Assembly: GCA_019973155.2 (NCBI GenBank)
Contig: BPQB01000004.1
Location: 992,001 to 1,056,000 of the forward strand
Direction of reading: 5' to 3'
Origin: Phanerochaete sordida
Lineage: Eukaryota > Basidiomycota > Agaricomycetes > Polyporales > Phanerochaetaceae
DNA length: 64,000 nucleotides
How positions within the stretch are numbered: position 1 is the first letter of the stretch; each line of letters starts with the position of its first letter. Position numbers and translations under genes: made by a program. The notes under the pieces were generated by a model. It was not told the origin of the DNA. It saw only the letters and a program-made list of their open reading frames with translations, and searched no databases. Shown piece by piece: positions 23,328-35,098 of the stretch.

Positions 23328-24556
23328 TTTGAGTAGTTCGGTGGGTCGATAGTCGTCAATGTCGATAATGCAGGTGTTGACAACGAGAGTTGCAGTGTTG
23401 ACAGTGTAGTTCACGGGGTGCTTCGTGTATAGGGGAGTGATTGACCGTCGTACCGCGAACGCAGCCGATTTATACACACATTCGTTCGTTGGCCCATTTC
23501 CTTTCTCGGCGTTGGGAGTTGCACCCTCGTTCTTTGCATTGTTCCCTTCACGTGCTCAGTAATCAACGCGCCACGAAACACGAGGCCACGCGTTCGCTGG
23601 TGCCTGACGACGCCACTCGTCCTTGCAAGGCCCACATATCGTCGCGTTGTGACCACCATCACGGCTACATCTCTCCCGCGCAAATCCTTCTACCGCACGT
23701 CACCCCAGAACGTGTTCTGCCCTCGGCCCTTGCTCTGTTGGCCACAAATGGCGCCGTGTCATAGCGAGCGAAGGCCGGTCATTTCTCGCAGTCGGGGCAA
23801 CGCGTACTACAGAGAATCAACGCTCAACGTCAACCCCAACTAGGGAATAGCATCGAGTCGGTAACTCTAGGCGGGCTGGAATGCACGGTCAACTCGTCGG
23901 GCGTCATAGCACGACCTTGCTTGGTACGTACTTCACAGCACACCCTCGAAGGCGGCATAGTGTGGCACCGCGAAGCTTGATACTCGCTTCCTTTGAAGCT
24001 TAGAAAGTGGATTAGGGATTTACCTCGGCGCTCCGTCCTCAATAGCGTACTTCATTTCCGCCGGTCTCGGCTGTGGCAAGGCCTTTATTGCTTTGTCTAC
24101 CTTGTCATTCAGCACGGCCTTGGCAACCGTTATCTGGCTAGAACGCGCTTTGCTTACTTATCGATTTTGCCCCAGGGCTAGGTCTCGACGCCGAAGCACT
24201 GCTACTGTATCTGAAGCGTGCCCCGAGGGGTTTTATAAGTCGCGGTTCTCCCGTTTCAGATTGTTTTTCTCATCCAGCGAGATCATAGCAAAATTCATGA
24301 CCAGCAGCGGCCGTCCGCATCTCGAAGGGACGCGCTGAACTGACTTGCCAAATCGAGGGAACACACTGAACGGCTTTGTGGCGTTTCTAGCGCCCATAAG
24401 CGTCCTTCGCAAAGTAAGTAGACGAAGATAATATGCTTGTATCGAGGGAGGTCTGCTGCAAAAGTGTATGAATTTCAGCGGCTTGTCAACGATATCCTAC
24501 ATCCACACATTCGGGCTCGGAGGTTGTACAGACAAGAAAGGCAGAACACGCAAGGC
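23328..24556. other. Intergenic region
   Basis: About 1.2 kb between two minus-strand genes, holding the promoter of the 22542-23327 gene and the 3' flank of PRP3. No further gene or RNA recognised. Confidence 0.5.
23468..23474 (-). promoter_or_regulatory. TATA box of the gene at 22542-23327
   Basis: GTATAAA on the minus strand, about 140 bp before the chosen ATG. Confidence 0.5.
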
Positions 24557-26811
24557 TCAGAACAGCTCTTCCTCCTCCGGCTTCCAGTTCTTCGCCTGGT
24601 CCCAGTATCCTGCTAGTTTCGCACCAAGCACCTCCTTCGCGGCTGAATCGGTAGGGCAGCTCTTCGGCCTGAAGTTTGTGAACGACCGGTCCCGGAGCTG
24701 GCCCTCCCAGACAAGCCAGCACTTGTTGTCTTCCAACGACACCGCCTCACCCTCGGCCGGAGTGACAGCACGCGCCTTGCCCTTGTCCGCACTGCCCTCC
24801 GCGCCCTCCTCGCCCTCCTCGAGCTCGACGTCCTCGTTGCCGCGCTCGCGCGCAGCCTCTGTCCAGGCGATACGATGGAGCATCAGACGCTTGTACTGTC
24901 GTATGAACTTGTGCGCGCCCTCGACGTAGACCATCGAGAACTGGGGGTGGAAGATGCACACGCCGGAAAGGTTCATCTGTTCAGCATTCTTTCTGACCTT
25001 GAAGCGGTGTGCTGGGTCGGACAGCGTTTTGACCCTAGACCACCTTCGTCAACACGCGATTCTGCACGGAAGACGCAAACTGGGCGGGTACTTACTTGAA
25101 GACAGCAGCATAGATGCCCTTCTTCTCTTCCTCGATCTTCTTGTTCTCGACCTTCTCGCGCCGTTGCTCGTCGGTCAGCTTTCGCTCGGCGTTCATCTTC
25201 TCGTGCGTGTGCTTGCGCATGGCGACCTCACGCCTCACACGAGCTTCGACACGGGTCGGGTCTTGCACGGCGTCCGATGTCAAGACCTTCATGAGGTTCG
25301 CGAGACGGACTGGATATCAATCGTGTCAGTAAAGTCAGGCTGGCCGAGCTGACGAAGCACTCACCCTTCGGGGGATCCGGAGGAATGAGACCCATGCGTA
25401 TCCTATCCCGTTTGTCCTGAAGCTCAGCCTGACGGCGCTGCTTTCGCAGTTTCTTCTGCTCCTTCTTGGTCAGCTTCAGTGGTTTAAGCGCGACCTTGTT
25501 CTTGTCCCCAGGTGCAGGGATAGGAATGGGATGCTGGATGTAAATCGTGATGGGTGAACCTTGGTTACGAATGTTCAGGTTCTCCATGCCCATGGCCAAA
25601 TCGTCGTAGCTCTTAGTGGGCAGCAGGGCAGCATCCCACCACTCGGAATCTGGAGGCGGTTCTCGCTAGTAGCTGCGATCAGGTATTGTCAAATCAACAG
25701 TGCAAGCATGGACGTACCCGGATGTTCTTCTCAAGCGTCTCGAACTCCGTATCCAAACCGGCCTTCTTCGCGCTCTCCGCGATCCTCTGCTTCAGCTGTT
25801 CAAGTTGGGCTTCTTGGCGAATCTGGTTGGCAATGTGCACGTACTTGCCCTTGGGGTTGAAGCGGAACTGGCGGCCGACACGCTCCTTCGGGGCGCCTTC
25901 GAACCCGCTATCAGGCGTCGCAGCGCCAGAAGCGTAGGGGTTGGCAGAGACTTCCACAGGGGCAGTAGGCGTGGGTGCGGGAGGTGGCGTAGGAGCATTG
26001 CGAGCATTGGCCTTAATAGAGGCAAACTTGGGCTGCATAGGCTTGTAGCGATCCTTCTTGGACTGCGGTGCGGTAGGTGTGTTGTCCAGGAGAAGAGGGT
26101 GGGCAGCCATCTTAAGACCAGCACCCTGTTGTGTGGGCTCTACCGGCATCACTGGCTGCTTCTTGCTCTTGCTAGACTGTGCCATGCTCTGAATCCTTCC
26201 TCATCAGCGCACGCACCAACGCGTCAAGCAGACGGGACGCACCATGTAAGGATTATCCTTCACTGCAAGCTTACTTTGTGCCTCTGCCACACGCCGTTTC
26301 GCTTCCGCAACGCGTCGCGCAAGGTCATCGGTGGGTGTGCCGGCAGGCGCGGGAGATGCTGAATGCGGAGTAGCAGGGACAGGCGGCGTTGAGACAGGGC
26401 TCGGGGTCGCGACTGCGGACGTTGAGGTAGACGCAGCCGGTGCTCCTTTCTTCATAGCAGCGATCTTGGCAGCAATCTCGGCCCGCTTCTGGGCAATGAG
26501 GTCCGCAGTAGCCTGCAGGAAGTCACGTCAGAGCGGGGCGGGTACAGGCGGCGTGTGCTACGTACTGAAGGGCCTGGGGACTGAGCATGGGGAGTATTCT
26601 GAATGGCACAGGCGGGTTATAGAACATGCAACAACTATGGTAAGAGGCCATTCACCTTACGGAAGAGAGAGAATAGCACTCACAGCTTCGCTGTTGAGAG
26701 AGACACCAATTAGCATCGGTTCGAAGTTAAGATTATACAAACGGACCTCCTGGGTTTCTTGGCGATCTTGGAGTCGCCATTCCCTTCAAACGCCCGTTTT
26801 CTGTCGCTCAT
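24557..26811 (-). CDS. PRP3: U4/U6 snRNP protein Prp3
   Basis: Spliceosomal protein that binds U4/U6 snRNA in the tri-snRNP, acting in the nucleus. Starts at 26811 (MSDRKRAFEGNGDSKIAKKP). Next come a Lys/Ala coil, KLAVKDNPYM, and the Prp3 segment with RFNPKGKYVHIANQIRQEA. Then ITIYIQHPIPIPAPGDKNKV and LTKKEQKKLRKQRRQAE lead to RVEARVRREVAMRKHTHEKM. The C-terminal DUF1115-type domain reads CIFHPQFSMVYVEGAHKFI ... DNKCWLVWEGQLRDRSFTNF and finishes with the tail EEEELF and TGA at 24557-24559. An acidic insertion (ELEEGEEGAEGS) interrupts it. The 5' part is split by very small exons: a 7-base exon at 26684-26690 fits the frame, and a further in-frame 12-base piece at 26562-26573 may be optional. 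It shares a promoter of about 220 bp with the divergent uL16m gene. Confidence 0.92.
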
Positions 26812-27033
26812 TGTGACTACGGGTGAGGTCACCTAGCGGACGTGCAGGATAGTCGTGGTGGTCTTGGACAAGTCGCAGTGATGGCGCCGAGTAAGACTTG
26901 TACTGACCGAAGTAACAAACGCGCATTACCGGACCTTGAAGTAAGTAAGCTTGTGAACTTATGCGGAGCACTGACCTCCATACAGCTGGGGGCTCATACG
27001 TTCGTTCCGTTCCGACTTCACTCTCGGACAGCC

Positions 27034-27835
27034 ATGAACTTCCTGTCTTCGACGCGGTCGCTGCTCTCAGCATGCAGACCACCAGCTACACTCCCCTCGG
27101 TTGCTCTTGGACTTAACAGTCCACACCTGGGCCTCACCTTTGCGCGATTCCGCTCGCAACTCATGCCTCGGAGGATCGACTGGATCAAGCGTCAGAAGGG
27201 CAAGATTCCCGTACCAACTGGCGGATCCACGAAGGGCACGACCCTCGCGTTTGGCGAGTGGGGTATTCGGATAAAGGGCAACGGTGCTCGCATCACGCAG
27301 AAGCAGCTCCTCGCTGCCGAGGATGCCATTAGGAAGAAGATTAAGCCCATTAAAGGCGCGAAGGTCTTCATGAGGGTGTTCCCAGATATCCCTGTGTGCA
27401 TAAAGGTACGTCGTGTCGTGTCCACGCTAGGCATTTCTCCTCATATCTGCTCTATTACGTTAGGGCAACGAGACTCGTATGGGTAAGGGTAAGGGAACGT
27501 TCGAGTTCTGGGCGACTCGGTGAGTATCTCGTTCTACACGCTTTGGACCCTCCTTAACCTGTTTTGCACGCGTAGTGTACCGCCAGGCCGTGTACTTTTC
27601 GAGATTGGTGGTAGTCCCGTGCGTGAGGAATTGGCTCGTGACGGTACGTTTCGATCTGGTCTCCGCCCACCGTACACACTAACTTTCGGTTCCAGCTATG
27701 CGCCTTGCGTGCGACAAGCTGCCTACTTCTATGGAATTCATTGACCGCCGAGCACCACCACGTCTCGGTAACCTCATATTGGAACATGAGACACCCCCGC
27801 CACCTACACCTGAAGTCAGCACCGTATCTATCTAG
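27034..27835 (+). CDS. MRPL16: Mitochondrial large-subunit ribosomal protein uL16m
   Basis: Component of the mitochondrial large ribosomal subunit. The start MNFLSSTRSLLSACRPP is a typical Ser/Arg-rich mitochondrial presequence. The uL16 domain follows: MPRRIDWIKRQKGKIPVPTG, FGEWGIRIKGNGARITQKQL, AKVFMRVFPDIPVCIKGNET and RMGKGKGTFEFWATRVPPGR. Then come VLFEIGGSPVREELARDAM and a C-terminal extension ending PPTPEVSTVSI. There are four exons; splicing joins ...CIK|GNET, ATR|VPPGR and ARD|AMRLACDKLP, all with canonical ends, and the stop is TAG at 27833-27835. Divergent from PRP3. Confidence 0.93.
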
Positions 27836-28103
27836 ATGGCTGCTTGTATTCGGCGGAAAACCGCGAGTCCGGCTCGAAAGTCGGTAGTAGATGGCTCTGC
27901 CGATCGAATGCATGTTGTGTTGGGTCTCCGCACTCTGCTTTCATGTTTCTGTTGACGTTCGAGCTCAAAGGCTTCGTAGAACTCTAGTCTCGGGTGGTAG
28001 GTCTCGTCCGTGAACTTCTAGGCGTGCTGTAGGGTATGTATAGCAGGAATACTCGGCGATACACGTGCGAATAGCGACAGTGGGAGTGAGCGCGACAGCG
28101 CGA
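27836..28103. other. Convergent 3' flanks
   Basis: Short spacer between uL16m (+) and the minus-strand gene ending at 28104. Nothing further seen. Confidence 0.5.
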
Positions 28104-28762
28104 TTATGAGGGCTGCGCAAGAGCTTCTTGCTTGACCTTCTCCAACTCTCGAAGCCACTGGACGTCCCTCTCCACGCTCGCCTCCCTGGCCCTCCTCCTA
28201 CGCCTGTTGAGGTGACCCCAATCTTCACCGACACCGACATCCTTACCAAAAACCTCTACAGCAGCCTTTGGTTTCGGCACGGGCTGGGGTGCTTTTGGCC
28301 GCCATACCCATATGGCCTTCGACGTTTGAATGTGTGCCGTTCTCCGCTGCGCTTTGGAGAGGGCATTGAGACGCTGCTCAACCTCCTCTGGTGTCATGGT
28401 CGAGATCGTATGGACCTTTTCGACCTCTTTCTTGGCTTCAAGAGCCGGAAGAATGGCCTTCTTCAAGAACCTGAGCGCGCTTTAAGTTGAGGCGACAAGC
28501 AGACGCGAAACTAAGCGTACCTCATAGACCGAACCGCATGATTAGCCTGCGGCGGCATCGGCCCATTGTGCTCTACGTGCTGTCCGGTGAGACGTTCGTG
28601 CCTGGCGGGGCTCTGGCTACCGGACGTGGCAGGTTCTTTCAGCGCAAGCTTGTAGACTTCATGGGTCGTGAGCGGCTTCGGGTTCGAGCAGATCACGTTC
28701 CGGACGATGCGGAGGGCTTCCCTGTTCGCACTGTGGCTCCAAATGTGCTGATGCAGAGACAT
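28104..28762 (-). CDS. Unknown basic protein of about 202 aa
   Basis: Two exons. The first begins MSLHQHIWSHSANREALRIV and contains ICSNPKPLTTHEVYKLAL, a pattern like a winged-helix-type 'what happens downstream' segment. It is joined by a 50-bp intron (GTACGC...CTCAG) at SM|RFLKKAILPALEAKKEVE. The second exon contains TISTMTPEEVEQRLNALSKA, then IWVWRPKAPQPVPKPKAA, and a basic coil (NRRRRRAREASVERDVQWLR) with stop TGA at 28104-28106. The basic, helical character and its neighbours (uL16m, DCP1) suggest a ribosomal or mitochondrial/RNA-linked role, but I do not recognise the family and make no claim. It is divergent from DCP1, with about 190 bp between the start codons. Confidence 0.7.
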
Positions 28763-28956
28763 AGTTTTGGCCTAGTCGGCCGCGGCGTGCGCGAGGAAAG
28801 GCGGCGTAGAGGAGGTTGAGGGCAAGGAGGAAAGGCCGAGGCGCCGTGTGCACGTGCCATGTGAACGACGTAGACGGCGGACGCTTTCGCGGGTTGACCT
28901 GCTTTCACTCTCCCCGCCTCGGTTTCTGTGCACGTCTTGCTTTCTGTGTATCTATA

Positions 28957-31396
28957 ATGGCTCCTAGACGACCTCGCTCAACATCAAATGTATCTGCTAG
29001 CAACAACATCGCAAGAGCACCCACCGCGTCTCCACAACTCAAGAAACAGTTTGTGCTCGCACTCGATTCTATCTACCAGAACAACCTCAAGACCATGAAG
29101 CGCCGCGACCCTACGATAGTCTCTATTCTCGACCAGTTCAGTCATGTATGTTTGTACAGCTTCAATGGCAAGACCAAGAAATGGGAGCGCGAAGGTTTCG
29201 AAGGCAGCATCTTCATCGTCGAACAGTACGTTGCATGCCCGCGTGCCCGCGGTCCAGGCTTCTGAGTGTTTGCCCTTCAGTTCGGACGCACCTTCCTACG
29301 GCTTCTATATTTTGAATCGCCTAGGCACTGGCGATTACAGCAGACGAATCTTCCCAGAGGATGACATCGAAATCCTGGGCAACTACCTCATGTATCGATA
29401 CTACTCCGACTTTACGCAGAAGCGGCTCGCCATGAATCTCCCATTCCCGTTACCTCCCCAGTACCGTCCCATGTTCGACCAGGAGTTTGCCAGGGATCAC
29501 TCGCTGCCAAACGAACCGGATCAGCCCTCACAGCCAGGTCAGCATGACAAGGGCAAGAAAGGCACTTCGGTCACTCTTGGCATCTGGCAATTCCCTCAGG
29601 ACGGCCGGGTTGAGTCATTGAAGGACGTCATGACACGGTAGATCTACCAGATGCTCCAGCGCTGTGATGCAGTTCTCATATTTTTGCCCAGGCTGCACAC
29701 CTACGTGAAGCAAGGCCTACCCTACCCTGAGCAATATCGTTATGGTCCAGGGCGTCCGCCTCCACCTCCACCATCCAATAGCTTGCCTGAGATCGTGCAC
29801 AGAAATGGCCACAGTCAAGGTTCGTTCTCAGATCTGCGAAGGAATACAAAGGAGCTCAGTTGGCACCTAGATTTTGGTCGTGGATCGTCCGTCTCAAACG
29901 GACTTGCTCTCGGCTCGTCTGAGGTTGACAAGCTATTCGCCAAGTTACAGCCTTCCCCAACTACCGCGAACATGCAAACGTCCTCTACACCTTCCACCAT
30001 GTCCGTCCAGAGCCTTTTCGCTGCGCTCCAGGGGCATGATGGCAATGGCCCATCCACTGGAGGAAGTCCGGCGGCGCTTCCTTCTCGTCCTGCTGTAGAT
30101 GTTCCACAGGCTGCACCAACACGAGGACTAGCTCTCCTCGACTCCATCTTTGCGTCTGTCGCGCAGCCAACCAACAGTCCGCCGGCACCCCTGAGCCAGA
30201 GCCAAGCACCTCAGCCCAGGCTTCCATCGCAGCCCGAGAACATCCAAATCGTCTCGCCGAAGCCTCAGTCTTCCGCCCTACCTCAAATACTCACACAGAA
30301 CGTCATTTCCTCGCTTTTGGGACTCGGGCCTGACTCCGCAGGTTCTCGTGCCTCTTCTACGGCCCGCAGCTCGGGTAGTTCACACCGCTCAGTGAACGTA
30401 CGCTATGACGGGGATAACGAGTCGAGCGGTCACTCAGAGGGAGACTTCTCTGCACCCAGCACTGCCGTAGATCCTCCGCAGGACCCCGCCATATTGGCGT
30501 CGGGTGCAGCGTACCTCGAAATCCCTCAGAATGGTGCCACCCCGAGCAGCCAAGGTGACGTTACTCCTCGCGCGGCCGCAAGAGGCATCGGTTCGACCTC
30601 TCCAATCCCGACTACACAGCTCTCCGTGGCCTCATTGCTCACCGCAGCTGCTGCCACCTCCGGTCCTTCCGCGAAGCCTGTCGATGCGCCCCCCACAAAC
30701 CCACACCCCACCGCCGCCGACCCTGCCCAGCGCGCGCGTTCACTCGTTCCCTTCTCCGCGGATTCCGAGCTCTGGCCGTATCCTCGCGCGCCGCTGAATG
30801 ACAATGACGCGTCCGACGCCGGCGTCGTTGAGCTCGATTTCTCCGACACACGTGCCCTTAGCGACCCGTCTCTCTTCCAGGAGAAGCAGAAGCAGGCCAA
30901 GAACGGCGATAAGAAGAAGAAGAGCCGTAAGGAGCGTGCGGCAGAGAGGCAGAAGGAGCGCGAGGCAATTGAAAACGCCTGGGACGACCCTACGAAGGGC
31001 CAGGTCACCGTGAATGGCGTCACGTCTACGGGCGGGGCGTCGCTCTCGGTGGCAGCGCTGCTGCAGTCCGCTGCGATCCAGCAGGTTCCGCAGGTTCCGC
31101 ACGTCAATGGAAATGGTCCGCACGTCGACTACAATGGCGCTGTCACCAACGGAGCTGTGGAGAAGAGCACCGCGGACGTCGCACGGGAGGCTGTCCTGAA
31201 TACCTTGGCAGTGCACCCGAAATCACCTGCGCGGAACTTGTCGCGGAAGGAGTTCATGCAGGAGCTCATGTCGTTGATCTATGTAGGTTTTCCTTCGGCT
31301 TTCGGCCCTGGTCCGTTCTACTCACGTCCATTCTTTCAGACTGATCAGACTTTTGTTGACAAACTCTATCAAGAGTACACCGGTTCAGCGACTTAG
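28957..31396 (+). CDS. DCP1: mRNA-decapping complex regulatory subunit Dcp1
   Basis: Activator of the Dcp2 decapping enzyme in cytoplasmic P-bodies. Residues about 20-150 form the EVH1-like Dcp1 domain: KQFVLALDSIYQNNLKTMKR, IVSILDQFSHVCLYSFNGK and KWEREGFEGSIFIVEHSDAP, followed by SYGFYILNRLGTGDYSR, PEDDIEILGNYLMYRYYS and VTLGIWQFPQDGRVESLKDV. A long Ser/Pro/Gln-rich linker follows, with several ASLLTAAAATS/VAALLQSAAIQ-type short helices, a KKKKSRKERAAERQKERE basic coil, and a C-terminal trimerisation-like helix (SRKEFMQELMSLIYTDQTFV) ending at TAG 31394-31396. Introns split the domain after ...FIVEH and after VMTR, and the last one falls in SLIY|TDQ. The protein is long compared with the yeast homologue, which is usual for filamentous fungi. 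Confidence 0.93.
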
Positions 31397-32447
31397 CTTA
31401 CGCTATCTTCGTATGTGAGTTGTTCCACAATTGCTACGTGCACGTCACGCTCATCTCTCGCATAGACTGACATATCTCTTGCTATATACTCCGTCCATCC
31501 TTGCAACACTAGTTTTGTGTTACGTTGTCGTCCTTGTTGTCGTTGCATCTCGCACTTTTCCTGCTGCAATTGGATCACCACTCCGCCGCGTCTCGAGCAA
31601 TTCTTGTACACCACCACTGTTTAACCTTTCTATCATGCCCCATCGTGCGTCGCCACTCGGCCCGGGTCGCATAAGCGACTGTTCGTGCCCTGCTGCTTCG
31701 CCCCGAATGTTGATTGCCTGTGTGTCTAGGCAAGGCTAACATAGGTTCTAGCCTCCCAAGACCGCACGCGATAGGTCCACGTATGAAGTGGCGGCCGCGT
31801 CCCGAGCCATCGCAGAGGGTGAGTTCTTTCGAAGTTCACGTGTACAGATTGCGCGTATGCCAGAGAGATGTTGTGTTCGCTGTGTTCAACGATTGGCACG
31901 AGAAGACCGTAGCTTGTTATCGTACTGAATAGCATTTGCAGCGAGGTCCGTAACAAGCACAGCTCTGAACATGTTACGATATCATGCTTTACGTTGAATG
32001 TCGGCCGCATGCTGCGGCCGACCGTATGTCGTTATCCCTCCGGTGACTACATGTCCCTCGTCGCCTGGCAAGCCTTCTCCCAGCATCGCCTTACGGTCGT
32101 CCCCGTCTGCCGAATGACGGTTCCTCCCCTCGTAAAGGGCCGGATGGCAACGGTCAGGGCACCGCTCTGGTTATCAGCACATCGATCTTTTTATCGAGCA
32201 TTATCGTCGCGTCTGGCCGAGTGCCAGCGCAGCAATCAGCGTGATGAGCTGTGTCGCTGGGGCAGTGCGATCGTGCACGCCCCGGAATTCGCCCTGCAAA
32301 GCTGATTATGCCCATTTCCAATTATAGGGCAACGTTGCTCGACATAGGCTGCGATACGCGTATATAAGGCCGAGCGCGAGGACGTGGCAGCCCCAACACG
32401 CCCACCACACCTACCTCTACACCACCCACCTCCACACAACTAGCATC
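31397..32447. other. Intergenic region
   Basis: 3' flank of DCP1 and promoter of the first CipC-like gene. No additional gene recognised. Confidence 0.5.
32361..32367 (+). promoter_or_regulatory. TATA box of CipC-like gene 1
   Basis: TATATAA in gcgtatataaggcc, 87 bp before the ATG, followed by a pyrimidine/CA-rich leader (accacacctacctctacacc), the usual look of a strongly expressed basidiomycete gene. Confidence 0.6.
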
Positions 32448-33006
32448 ATGTCTTGGTTCTCCGAGGAGTCTGAGCAGGCCACCTACTACCAGACCGTGAG
32501 TCCGCCGTCCGCTGCCGTGCTGCTGTCGCGCTGACAGCCCGCCCCGACGTCCAGGTCACTGAGAAGCCCCACGAGGCTTCGTGGAGCCACGAGCTCATCG
32601 CCGGCGCTGCTGCTTTCGAGGTGAGCAGCTCTTCACGCAGTACGACCCTGTGCGCGTCGCTGACGCGTCGTATCACCCCCAGGCTGCCAAGGCCTACGAG
32701 AACCACTGCGCCGAGAACGGCCGCCCCGACGACCACTCCACCGCCAAGGAGCTCCTGTGCGTCCCATGGACTCCCTACTTGCATTCACCGGTCGCTGACG
32801 CGTCATCTACAGTGCTGGCTTCGCCGGTGCCTTCGTCGACCGCGAGGTTGAGACCCGCGGCCTTGACTTCATCGACAAGGAGAAGGCCAAGTACCAGGGT
32901 ACGCCTTTCCGCCCTCACCGCCCTCGTGGACTTGTGCTGACATCGTGTCTTTCCTTCAGCTCGTGAGCAGCTCGAGGCTACTTACGACCAGCAATACAAC
33001 AACTAA
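32448..33006 (+). CDS. CipC-like protein (DUF3759), copy 1
   Basis: Five exons give a protein of about 106 aa: MSWFSEESEQATYYQ, then HEASWSHELIAGAAAFEAAK, AYENHCAENGRPDDHSTAKE, LLAGFAGAFVDREVETRGLD and FIDKEKAKYQAREQL, ending YDQQYNN. This is the CipC/DUF3759 family, named from a concanamycin-induced protein of Aspergillus. Members are small, cytosolic and often abundant under stress or on lignocellulose; the biochemical role is unknown. All introns are 50-60 bp with GT-AG ends; one splits FE|AAKAYENH and another LL|AGFAGAF. A nearly parallel gene lies 1.3 kb downstream. Confidence 0.88.
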
Positions 33007-34263
33007 ATGTAGCACTATCCCCGGTTCTGGACTCTGATTACCATGCATCGCACTTTGGGCATACCGCTGTCGTAACACAATATGGAATACCAATGGAAAT
33101 ATATGTACACATGTAAACACGCGTGGTCTTGGCCCAGTCCGATGTACAGCAGCGAATGTTGCTTGGCAGCCGGCTTGTGCTTGTGGGCGACTGTTTGACC
33201 CCCGCCGCGCGCCCGGCCGCGGGGCTCGCAGGGCGATCCTTCCGCTGCGGCTATCAAGGATACCCCACAGCTGTGCCGCGCTGTCTTGGCACGAACATGT
33301 CGTTCGCGGTAGGTGTGCCTTCCCTTCATCGACTGCGTTGGACCGGTGCGCTCCAAGGCACCATCGCGAGGCGCGTACCGCGGAAGCGCGCAACGGTCTG
33401 CAGTCTAGACGCGCTTCACCAAGCTTGGCAGTGAACCATCGCGGTCTGTACCCATGCAACCAACGTCTGCCGTGAGTCTCTACGGAAACATACTGCAAAC
33501 AGCTGTGAACTTCCTACGCTATAGGCTCGAGGTCGTATTCGAGATGATGAACAGTGGGCAGCCCAGGCTGCGGGCTGACGTCACGCGGAAATACCCCAAT
33601 ATCGATAGGAACAACAAAGCCCTACGTAGCACAGGCTCGTGCGAGTTGGGCCCGCTCTAGGCTGTATTGTTGGCCGCCATACGCTGTGGCACTCGTCGCC
33701 ACGCAGATGCTCCAAATCGCGGTTCATCGCGCTCGGGCATGCGCCGCTCAGTTGCGTCACAGCCCCAGGGACGCGAGGCACGGCAAGCAGAGGCTCGCAC
33801 ACGCCCGCACCCATCGATCTTCACATACAGGTCAGGACAGACCTGGGTGCTCGATAGAGTTGAGCAGGCAAAAGATGGTAGCATGTCCTTCTGCACCCTT
33901 CTTCGGCCTTCCTACTCGAGTCTACTCACCGGAGAGGCAAGGCTTCCGGGCAGATCACATTCACACTGCAATGTGGGGTAACTGCGGTGGATTCTGGAGC
34001 CCAAAATAGATTGGCCTAGCATAGCCATGGTGATACACCACCGGATAACAGGGCCTCTTTGCAGATTGGGCCTGATGCCGACCATTCGCGCGGACGCTAT
34101 GATGAAATTGGACCTTCGCCAAACCATGTCATCAGCGGGGCTCTGTGCCTGGGGCATGGTATAAAAGGCCCAGGTGCGTTAACGGAGGACCATCAACAAG
34201 CTCATCTCACTCACACACCCCAAGCAAACTCTCAACCTTTACACTCACTACTACTCATCCAAC
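33007..34263. other. Spacer between the tandem CipC-like genes
   Basis: About 1.26 kb with no supported gene; holds the 3' UTR of copy 1 and the promoter of copy 2. Confidence 0.5.
34160..34166 (+). promoter_or_regulatory. TATA box of CipC-like gene 2
   Basis: TATAAAA in atggtataaaaggccc, 104 bp before the ATG and followed by a C/A-rich leader. Confidence 0.6.
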
Positions 34264-34777
34264 ATGTCCTCTTGGTTCGGCGGCGACTCTGACCAGGCTC
34301 AGGCCTACAACCAGTACCAGCAGGTACGTCACGCACGCCGCCGACGTGCCAGACCTGCCTACTGAACGCGCTTTACACAGTACGATGACCCCCAGGCCCA
34401 CAAAGCTGAGCTCTCGCATGAGCTGATTGCTGGCGCCGCGTCCTACGAGGTACGTGCCGCGTCCCGCATATGAGCACGGACACATGTGCTTACCACGTTC
34501 TCGCCAGGCCGCCAAGGCGTACGAGAACCACTGCGAGCGCAACGGTCAGCCCGGCAGCCACGCCGAGGCGAAGGAGCTCCTCGCCGGCTTTGCTGGCGCC
34601 TTCATCGACCGCGAGGCCGAGACCAAGGGTCTTGACTTCGTGGACCGCGAGAAGGCCAAGTACGAAGGTACGTCTAACTGGCTTGTCTTCACGCCGCTTT
34701 GCAGATGCTGACAACGCCGGCCAACAGCCAGCAGGCAGTGCCACGAAGCCTACGACCAGAACAACGGCCAATACTAA
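34264..34777 (+). CDS. CipC-like protein (DUF3759), copy 2
   Basis: Paralogue of the gene at 32448. Reads MSSWFGGDSDQAQAYNQYQQ, HKAELSHELIAGAASYEAAK, AYENHCERNGQPGSHAEAKE, LLAGFAGAFIDREAETKGLD and FVDREKAKYEASRQC, ending HEAYDQNNGQY. Intron positions in the core match copy 1 (before AAKAYENH and after KAKY). The last junction is ambiguous: the acceptor at gccggccaacag gives the family-like end used here, with stop at 34775-34777. A nearer acceptor would give an unrelated tail ending near 34820, so I prefer the former. Same family and same unknown function as copy 1. The N-terminus is Gln/Tyr-rich and differs from copy 1. Confidence 0.87.
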
Positions 34778-35098
34778 GCGTCTTGCAATGGGACAATGTA
34801 ATATCACCTGTATAGGATAGGATACAACACAACTTGGAATGAAGGACTGCACGCAGCCATGATACTATACTACCGTCGTGTGACACTGACGCATCCATTG
34901 CGGACGGGTGCAAGACATGAGAATTACATTCCAGAGTTCCGGTAACGACAGAAAGTGTACAGCAGGTAACAGGTGGCATGGCAAAGTCCATATTAAAGCT
35001 CAACAGCTATCTTACATTTACAATATAGGGTCCGCTATCGAGAATATGAAATGCGATACTGTGCGCAGCATCCAGCGCTGCCTGGTGGGCTGTACTGA
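34778..35098. other. Convergent 3' flanks
   Basis: Short AT-richer spacer between CipC-like gene 2 (+) and the membrane-protein gene (-). Nothing further seen. Confidence 0.5.

Noticed and set aside
23328..23477. Upstream ATG of the gene at 22542-23327
   Set aside because: Would overlap the TATA box at 23468-23474; the extra 50 residues look non-coding.
34725..34820. Alternative C-terminus for CipC-like copy 2 ending near 34820
   Set aside because: The acceptor after ggccaacag yields an end resembling copy 1 (AYDQNNGQY); the alternative is unlike the family.
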